The position numbers and the translations under genes were made by a program. Below, piece by piece: positions 57,389-64,000 of a DNA stretch of 64,000 nt. The stretch is from Helicostylum pulchrum. Its lineage: Eukaryota > Mucoromycota > Mucoromycetes > Mucorales > Mucoraceae. The DNA is taken from assembly GCA_025677825.1 (NCBI GenBank), contig JAIXMO010000012.1, positions 248,001 to 312,000 of the forward strand. Reading direction: 5' to 3'. The notes under the pieces were generated by a model. It was not told the DNA's origin and searched no databases. It was given only the letters and a program-made list of their open reading frames with translations. Numbering within the stretch: position 1 is the stretch's first letter; each line of letters starts with the position of its first letter.

Positions 57389-58214
57389 TTAGAATCTAAG
57401 CTTGCTGAAGAACCACTTGTTCTTACCAGTTTGATAACGTTCTTCGAAGAGCTTCTTGATAACCTATACAAAAACAGAATCATTAATAAAAAAAGCCAAA
57501 ATAAAAAACAAACACGTTCGAAAATCAATTATTTACCTTCTTGGAATCTTCACGTTGAGTGGGTTCCTTGAAAGTATCAGCGGAGACGGTACCCTTGATT
57601 TGTTCTAATTCCAAACCGTAACTGTATTACAGAAATATATGTTAGTTTTTCAAAAAGTTGTATTCCGGATATTAATTTGTTTGCACATACCGAGTGGGCA
57701 TCATGTGGTTGTAGTTAACAATCTTGACGAAAGGCTTAACCTTGGAGCGCTTGGCAGTCTTCTTCTTACCCATGGCCTTGGTGACCTTGAGGGGAGAGCG
57801 TTCGACACCAGCAACAACGGCATAACCGTAGGGTCTGTCTTTGGTACCTTCATCGTGGTCTATAAAACTTGTATTAATACCTCTGCTTTTTTATTTCAAA
57901 TATGGACAAGTTTATATGTATATACTTACTACGGACGACAACAGCCTTCTTACCGGCGAAACGGCCTTGCAAAATGACAACAACCTATAGTGACAGAAAA
58001 AAAAGCAAAGGATTCAGCATTTGAATTTAAAAGTCTCTTTTTTAATTTTGTTGTAATGGATGAATCGTGAATGGCTTTAACATATAAAAAAAAAAAAAAA
58101 AAAAAAAAAGATAATTTCTGCTGGCTAATCCATTCATAATTCATCCATCCATGATTTGTTGTTTAAAAGTTGGTTTCGATTACGTACTTTACCAGCCTTG
58201 ATGAACTTGACCAT
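57389..58214 (-). CDS. RPL27: Cytosolic large-subunit ribosomal protein eL27
   Basis: Five exons (58214-58188, 57984-57930, 57859-57691, 57621-57537, 57463-57389) encode 136 residues, the family's standard length. The sequence begins [20 protein letters not shown] with the KOW motif. It continues [40 protein letters not shown] and [14 protein letters not shown], and ends [13 protein letters not shown]. eL27 is a structural protein of the 60S subunit near the base of the P stalk. The first exon is nine codons, which is common in fungal ribosomal protein genes. An A/T run in the first intron does not affect coding. Confidence 0.97.
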
Positions 58215-59546
58215 TATGGGTAGTAGTTTGTAAAGGAAGAGGAGGAATCTGAGTTTGACGCTTCGTACCTCAGGTATTACACGAATAAGCTAACCTACAC
58301 AAATATTTTAGCAAGTCACGAAAATGCACTTTTTTTTTGCCTTACCGATTTTTGAAAAAAAAATCGATGCCCCTTTATTGAGATCAGTTTCGAATTGATG
58401 AATATTTCAGTTAACTGAAAGGAAGATTGTCCCGGGTATAGTACGTGGGATACTATAGAGATTGATAGTCTCGATTAGAAAATAATCTGTACTAGTGGGA
58501 TCTCGCCTTAAAGAATAGGAATGTTATTACATTTCTTTATTTAAAAGTAATCAGTATTCGTAAGACAAAATATATTTGAAAAATAATACAGATGTTTTTT
58601 ATGTAAGTTTATTTTTGATATTGCAATTCTATGCTTTATGCATTAATTAACATAATATATATTTTGGGCAATTAGGATAGTACAGACTTATTTTTTTTTC
58701 GTAATTCATAATCTTTATTATCGCTATTAAAATATCGGTACGCTACCATGACTTTTTAAAGTACATAGTCAACTTTACGACGTTCAAACGAATTAACTTG
58801 GCTAACTGAAACGGTAGTACATTAATTTTTTAAACGAGAACTCTTATCAATAAAAAAAAAACCAGTTTTTTTAAAATAAAATAAAAAGGGGACTTAATCT
58901 ATCAACAGTAAACGAATCAAGGATGGTAGAATTTCGTTCATGATATTCAAATTCAAAGCTTTTCTTTGCACATTTAAGGTTTTTTACAAAGAGGAAAACC
59001 TGGCTTTGAATAAAGAGTTCTGTTTTAACGTGGAGAGTGTAGTTGTACATGTCAGCCGTGAACACTTTGTATAAAAGCTAAAATGAATACAGACATTTGA
59101 TTGGCCATTTTTTTGACGTAAAATCATGCACAATGGAAATTCAAGGTTTACGATAAACTCTATATCTTTGTATCAGAGTAATATCTGTTTGTAGATCACT
59201 AGAAGCAAACGTAGTACTTCTAGCGTATAATATTTGTAGTAAAATAAAATAGAAATTACGAGATAAACCTAGACTTTAGCTTTTTTTTTTCAAAAAAAAA
59301 ACATTAGCACAGCTAAATGATTTCAGTTTACATTGTCGAAATACCTCTCTTTCTAATTAAATCAAATAACTAGATCAATATTAAGCAACGGATGAAAGTT
59401 TTTGCGTAGTAAATAATCTCGTCATACACAGTGTTTTTTTTACGGCATTCCCTTGTAGAAAATAATAATAGGGGAAAAAGGGACAGATAGAATAGGTAAA
59501 AAAATAAATAAAGAGTTTAATTATAGCCCACGTCAAATTGATATGC
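58215..59546. other. Intergenic region upstream of RPL27
   Basis: About 1.3 kb of AT-rich sequence containing the eL27 promoter at its left end. ORFs at 58871-59065 and 59381-59629 are unconvincing. No gene seen. Confidence 0.5.
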
Positions 59547-59955
59547 TTATTTTTGGAAATCACTCTCAGGAGGAACAGTTTCCTTGGGATGTTTAGCCTA
59601 AGATAATATATCAGTTTAGTTTTATACATGTATGTCTACTGTAACGTGTACTTACTTCCATATGTTGCTTTAAAAGATTGTAGTTGGCAATAGCGATAAA
59701 ACACTTGGGACACTTGATCTAGTTCACATATAAAATGTCAGTTATGTACATATCTTTATTATTTGTATATTACTGTAAGACCAGCGGCACGGGCACCTAA
59801 CTGAGAACCAGCCCCAGCACGCTTAGCGGCTTCCTTTTGAGCCTTTTGTCTAATTTTTTTTTTTTAAAAAAAAAGTTTCGATAAGAATCCAGTTTCAAAT
59901 ATATTCTACATACTAGAGTTTACCTAGCTTGTTCTCTTTGTTGACCACGAGCCAT
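59547..59955 (-). CDS. Small ZNF706-like zinc finger protein (73 aa)
   Basis: Four short exons (59955-59924, 59849-59774, 59718-59656, 59597-59547) join in frame to 73 residues. The N-terminus MARGQQREQARQKAQKEAAK is the basic SERF/4F5-like segment. A single C2H2 finger follows (IKCPKCFIAIANYNLLKQHM then EAKHPKE), ending PPESDFQK. This matches the layout and start (MARGQQ) of animal ZNF706 and its plant and fungal relatives, which are small, widely conserved nuclear/cytoplasmic proteins of unclear role. No exon exceeds 76 nt, so it is too short to show as an ORF. Introns have GTAAAC/GTAATA/GTAAGT donors and TAG acceptors. Confidence 0.9.
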
Positions 59956-60149
59956 TTCGAAATTACTAAATGAATGAAAAAAAGAAAACAAAAAAAAACT
60001 CTAAAAAAAAAAGATATAAATTTTTTTTTTGATAACAAAAAAAACTCCGTCTCGACTGTTACAAAGGGTTTTTACGGGTTCTCACTATTTATACTTTTTT
60101 TTTTTATACGGCTGCCAGATTTTAAGCTTTTCTTTTTACTTATTTATTT

Positions 60150-62039
60150 TCATAATGCTAAAACAGGTAAATTACCGATCTTCTTGCCGTTATCTTCAAG
60201 CATTATTTTACGTAATTTGCTGTGAAATTGAATGACAACAACAATAGAACTACCATCGAATGCCTGAATAAAATCTGCAGTAGTAGCTGTCAAACTATAA
60301 TTTTGTTGCCCTGGTACCTTTTTGATTTTATAATATTCGTTACAACTAGTGATGTGTTCTAGTTGTAAAAATACATGTTCAAAGCTCCCGATATGAATAT
60401 TCTGCAAATCAAACACAAGCTCTTTCAACTGTTTAAATCCAGAAAAATTAACTCTAGTATTGTTACTAAACGCATCGTCCTTGACAAGTATAGGCTCATA
60501 CGCCACAAATTCAGTAATATTTGGTAACCGGTCAAACATCACTTTTAGCAAGTTGTACGAAAGTGTCAATCTCCTTGTTTCTACTAGACTCATATCTTTT
60601 CCACCTGCAAAAAACTCGATCCCATTACTTCCCAAGCTACTAATCGAATACTTTTTTGATTGAGGACAGTGGTTCAGTGAAAACTTTAACAAGTAAAGTG
60701 ATACACCTTTTAGATTTTCATAAGCCCCGATATTTAATTCATCGGTAATCCAAGGTCCTACAGTAGTTTCAGCAGGAAGTAGGAGAGGCATACTGAAATT
60801 GGATACACCTGAAGCCGCGTTGGTAATAAAGTAATCTGGTACCCAAATAAAGCACTGAAATGTTAACATGTTGCCATCTTCTAGTGTAATCATCAATTCC
60901 GGGCGCTTTACGTCTTGTGAAATGAGATAGCTGGTTCGATTAAACGTATTACGGTTTCCTTTGATAGCGCCCAGAAACCTCCAATAGTTTAAAACTTTGG
61001 TTTGCGCGTCATAAATGCTTTCGGTAATATCTCCAAACGAAAAATGAAGATGCTTGATACTAGTCAAGCAAGACGCAAACTCCATAACACTACGACTACC
61101 GTTTTCGTATACCCAGTGACTGAAATCCGTTCCACTAAGAGTTAATGAAAAAGACAGTAAATCTCGAAAAGATACGCAGGTCGTTGTAAAGTATTGTATT
61201 AAAGAGTTCGGAATTGTTTTGGCAGTTAGTGTGATGTGCTTCAAGTGCTTATTACCGTGGGATAATACAGAGACTCTACTAGTCGCACGAGTTTGATCAT
61301 CTTGTAAATTTTCTGCAGGTAAAGATTTGCTCGTGTAAGTAAAATCTATCAAATTTCGACAAGCATTTAATATTTGGGATATAGCGATATCACTACCCGA
61401 TATATTTCTAATTTCCAGGCTTGTAAGACGAGTAAAATCGGGCAAAAAAGAGACGACATTACCAGGTATACCATTGATAGTATAAACCTTTCCTGATAAA
61501 TCTAAATCCAACCTAGTTAAACGTTTACAAAATTGATGAAGCGCCAAGAATTCTGTTTCTCGACTCACGATCACTTGAAGATGTTTTAAACCTGTCTTGC
61601 CAATATCCGCTAATACGTTTAAATATATAGTTTGACCAGAACAATGTAAGATATTAATATGAGTCAAGTTTGGAAAGTATAAAATTAAAGTTTCAAATTC
61701 TTTTGCTGTTAAAAAAGTGGACTGAGAAGGATGTATCTTCAAGTGTTTGACCCAGTGGCCATATTCCAGTTGACGACTGCTTTGATGCAATATGTTGGAT
61801 GTAAGGTAGTCGATATTTTCTGGTAATAATATCACGCGATAATAATACATTTCTACTGCTGGCGAGTGCCAATATTTACAAACAAGCATACACTGATATA
61901 TCATCTCGTGCAAGGTGACTGAACACAAGTGCATATAACTCGCGTGGAATATTACGAACTGACATGTTTTTGAAATTTCGAAGACAATCCTTAATGAAGT
62001 TAAGCTATTCGAAATGATGGAATTTTTTTTTTTTGTCAA
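60150..62039 (-). CDS. F-box/LRR-like protein with apparent frameshift in the F-box
   Basis: The long ORF (629 residues, single exon) reads as a typical Mucorales F-box protein. It has an F-box end (MLVCKYWHSPAVEMYYYRVI), then irregular leucine-rich repeats (LETLILYFPNLTHINIL-like, CKRLTRLDLDLSGK, FTRLTSLEIRNISGS, CRNLIDFTYTSKS). F-box proteins recruit substrates to SCF ubiquitin ligases. However, the true F-box start lies in another frame: ATG 61965 reads MSVRNIPRELYALVFSHLAR then DDISVYACL and a stop, while the long frame begins inside this region with unrelated residues. Restoring continuity needs two extra bases in a short AT run (about 61892-61900). So this copy is either a recent pseudogene or carries a sequence error; alternatively the 62039 ATG is used and the F-box is lost. 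Confidence 0.7.
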   Translation of the reverse strand: MTKKKNSIISNSLTSLRIVFEISKTCQFVIFHASYMHLCSVTLHEMIYQCMLVCKYWHSPAVEMYYYRVILLPENIDYLTSNILHQSSRQLEYGHWVKHLKIHPSQSTFLTAKEFETLILYFPNLTHINILHCSGQTIYLNVLADIGKTGLKHLQVIVSRETEFLALHQFCKRLTRLDLDLSGKVYTINGIPGNVVSFLPDFTRLTSLEIRNISGSDIAISQILNACRNLIDFTYTSKSLPAENLQDDQTRATSRVSVLSHGNKHLKHITLTAKTIPNSLIQYFTTTCVSFRDLLSFSLTLSGTDFSHWVYENGSRSVMEFASCLTSIKHLHFSFGDITESIYDAQTKVLNYWRFLGAIKGNRNTFNRTSYLISQDVKRPELMITLEDGNMLTFQCFIWVPDYFITNAASGVSNFSMPLLLPAETTVGPWITDELNIGAYENLKGVSLYLLKFSLNHCPQSKKYSISSLGSNGIEFFAGGKDMSLVETRRLTLSYNLLKVMFDRLPNITEFVAYEPILVKDDAFSNNTRVNFSGFKQLKELVFDLQNIHIGSFEHVFLQLEHITSCNEYYKIKKVPGQQNYSLTATTADFIQAFDGSSIVVVIQFHSKLRKIMLEDNGKKIGNLPVLAL

Positions 62040-62548
62040 GAAGAAAAAAACTGAGGATTTATAGTGACACGACTAACAGTTGGATTGTGTGACCCGATTA
62101 TTCTGAATGATAAACAATTACAGCATCTCCAATCAACTCTTTGCAATTTCATCGCAGGTTTAATTTTTTGAGCTATCTTACATCATTACTAACATTAATA
62201 AAAGCTATGTAATAACATGTAGTCAAGGTGTTTATCTTTTTCAAGTATGTTCAATAGCAATTGAATTGAAAAATAATTCGATTCACCTATCATCCAATGG
62301 ACGTATTGTTGCAATTCAACAATACGTAAAAAAAAAAAGACTGTCGCCAACGCTTTTTCCTTTATTTTATACTTGACTGATTCATAAATAAATGTACTGC
62401 CCGCATGAATAAGTATAATTATTACAGATACTCCACGTAAAAACGAGTGTGCGAAAATAAATAAATAACTAGTATATGATAAAGTAGGTTCCCTGTTTAA
62501 ATATCAATCTTTTCTTTTTTTTAGTTAATCTTTAACTTTTTTTTTACA
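62040..62548. promoter_or_regulatory. Divergent interval between the F-box gene and a small ORF
   Basis: About 510 bases. Includes an inverted pair around ATTGTTGCAATTCAACAATACG near 62306-62327 (ATTGTTG/CAACAAT arms). It probably holds both promoters. No gene seen. Confidence 0.45.
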
Positions 62549-62791
62549 ATGAATTCTCATACAAGCAAAGTACCTGCTGAAGAACCTGCACCTTCTGCAC
62601 TGGTTCGACTAATGAATGATCCAGAGGTGCAAAATTTCGTCCGAGCTATGACGAGCTGTTTAGAGGAAGAGATAAACGTGCAAGAATGTGCCATGAACGC
62701 AAAAAGAGCATTTCTTCCGGCATTGGAAGATATTTTAGAAAAAATTGACATTTCTCTCTCTCTCCCTTTTTTCTTTCACTACTTTATATAA
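62549..62791 (+). CDS. Small hypothetical protein (80 aa)
   Basis: A single-exon ORF preceded by a T-rich leader. Residues 1-66 look like ordinary helical protein: MNSHTSKVPAEEPAPSALVR, LMNDPEVQNFVRAMTSCLEE, EINVQECAMNAKRAFLPALE, DILEKID. The last ~14 residues (SLSLPFFFHYFI) are read from a CT-rich tract and look like 3'-flank, so the functional end may lie in an unseen exon. No family recognised. It sits between the F-box gene and that gene's decayed copy. Confidence 0.5.
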   Translation: MNSHTSKVPAEEPAPSALVRLMNDPEVQNFVRAMTSCLEEEINVQECAMNAKRAFLPALEDILEKIDISLSLPFFFHYFI

Positions 62792-62859
62792 TAAAAAGAT
62801 TTAAAAAGAAAATTTATCTTGCAAAAACAATATAGTTGGTTTCGACTAATAAACTTATT

Positions 62860-63710
62860 TGATAGCGCCAAATAGTTTAAAACTTTGGTTTGTATATATC
62901 ACTAATAGCTCCAAAAAGAAAGACAGTAAATGTTGAAGAGGTATATGCAGGTCTTAAAGTATTGTATAAATGTACAGACATGTAGTTTGATGTGCTTCAA
63001 GTGCTTATTACAGTAGGATGGTACAAGGGGGGGGGGGGGGAGGGGCTTTACTAGCACGGGTTATATTTTCTGCAGGTGTAGAATTGCTAGTATAAGTAAA
63101 CTCTACAAACATTTAATAATAATATCGTCACAACCATGCTCTCTAATGTTAAGACGAGTAAAATCAGGCAAAAAAAAAAAAAAAAAAAAAAGATGCGACA
63201 TCACCAGATATATCGTTGATAGTATAGACCCTAACTAATTGATCCAAATATAAGTTTACTAGTTAAACGTTTCCAAACGTGATGAAAAGGTCAAGAAGGA
63301 TTCGTTTTCTATATAGCGTCTTTGAAGACGTCTCAACCAATTTTTGTTAATTACATAATTTCATCACAACTATTTAAAATTAAAGTTTGCTGTTAAAAAA
63401 AGAGTGAGAAAGGATCTGATTGTTTGACCCAGTGACTGTAATCCAGTTGACGACAGGTTTGATGCAATATGTCGGATATAATATAAGGCGATAATACGTT
63501 TCTATATACTGCTGATCGAACAAAACATCGTTCCGTGACTCACGAGTGCATGAAATACTTTTTTTTTTTTTACGAAAACTGACATGAACTCTTAATAAAG
63601 TTAAACTATTTGAGGGATTTTTTTTTTACAAGTGACACACACAACTAACAAATTTTGCCGTGACCACAAACAAATTTACAAAAAGTACAGCATCTCCGTC
63701 TTCCAAAGGC
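62860..63710 (-). pseudogene. Decayed direct-repeat copy of the F-box/LRR-like gene
   Basis: This stretch aligns, same orientation, with the F-box gene and its upstream region from about 60958 to 62140. Shared landmarks include AATAGTTTAAAACTTTGGTT, GATGTGCTTCAAGTGCTTAT, TAAGACGAGTAAAATC, AGTTAAACGTTT, GTTTGACCCAGTG, CCAGTTGACGAC and ACAGCATCTCC. Many small deletions, an A run (63173-63192) and a G run of 14 (63027-63040) break the reading frame, and no long ORF remains. The copy lacks the part corresponding to the gene's 3' third. Confidence 0.88.
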
Positions 63711-64000
63711 AGTGTACGTTACACACTGTGTAAATTTTTTAAAGGGTTACGGACACAAACACACCTTTGTTCAGTAACAGGCTATTTTTTTTTTACCTTT
63801 TTTAGCGCTTATCGATTATGCTTTGTTGTTTTGGAAGCGAAAACGCGGTTTGTACGTTTTGTGACTATAAAGAAACGATTGGTGCTAGAGTGGTTGCCCA
63901 AGTAATAACTGAGTATATATATTGCCAATATAAAAAAATATAAAACTAATAAAGTGGGTGTTTAATAAAGACAGAGACATGTGTCGCATTTCACGATCGG
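63711..64000. other. Right edge of window
   Basis: Flank beyond the decayed F-box copy. An open frame across it starts with GTG in duplicated, decayed sequence and is not supported. No gene seen. Confidence 0.5.

Noticed and set aside
63660..63905. 81-codon ORF at the right edge
   Set aside because: Starts with GTG inside the decayed F-box copy's flank and has no features.

Overview
The window looks like nuclear DNA of an early-diverging fungus, most likely Mucoromycota (Mucorales type). It is AT-rich, with many homopolymer tracts. Genes carry several short introns (about 50-165 nt, GTAAGT-like donors, TAG acceptors). The gene set is fungal: a Rim15/Greatwall-type kinase with PAS and receiver domains, V-ATPase subunit D, cytosolic ribosomal proteins uS2 and eL27, mitochondrial uL11, an FPR3/4-like nucleolar FKBP, an F-box/LRR-like protein and a C2/proline-rich Fic1/Inn1-like protein. 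Exon limits were worked out by hand from splice sites and reading frame; no transcript evidence was available.

Layout. 1-1.4 kb: 3' part of a GH3 beta-glucosidase. 2.6-3.5 kb: mucin-like single-pass membrane protein. 4.35-5.66 kb (-): V-ATPase subunit D, eight exons. 5.7-8.3 kb: mostly empty, with a degenerate repeat and a possible oxidoreductase relic. 8.3-10.2 kb (+): seven-TM receptor-like protein. 10.4-12.1 kb (-): C2/proline-rich protein. 12.7-19.7 kb (+): giant Rim15-like kinase. 20.1-22.4 kb (-): complete GH3 paralogue, inverted relative to the first. 22.4-28.2 kb: gene-poor, with a probable decayed ORC3 and a GC-rich island. 28.3-29.2 kb: small four-TM protein. 30.3 kb: 99-residue acidic Tyr-rich orphan. 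31.2-32.7 kb: predicted pseudokinase. 32.9-36.3 kb (-): coiled-coil hypothetical, mitochondrial-type PP2C phosphatase, mitochondrial uL11.

36.5-42.4 kb (-) is a tandem array of five alpha/beta-hydrolase paralogues: two intact, one frameshifted near its start, two clear pseudogenes. 43.7-45.5 kb (-) is a decayed multi-exon gene. 47.3-51.9 kb (+) holds an MFS transporter followed by a cytosolic GH31 glycosidase. 52.2-53.5 kb is the FKBP gene; 54.6-55.4 kb is its truncated copy, in which the lysine-rich segment is inverted and the FKBP domain deleted. 55.9-60 kb (-): uS2, eL27 and a ZNF706-like zinc-finger protein. 60.1-62 kb (-): F-box/LRR-like gene with an apparent frameshift in the F-box. 62.5 kb (+): 80-residue ORF. 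62.9-63.7 kb: decayed direct-repeat copy of the F-box gene.

The strongest theme is local duplication followed by decay: the GH3 pair with an identical 3' end, the hydrolase array, the rearranged FKBP copy and the F-box copy. I found no CRISPR array, confident rRNA or tRNA gene, or intact transposon. The most biologically suggestive single genes are the seven-TM receptor-like protein, the Rim15-like kinase with an upstream ORF overlapping its start, and the pseudokinase with a possible GC-AG intron.
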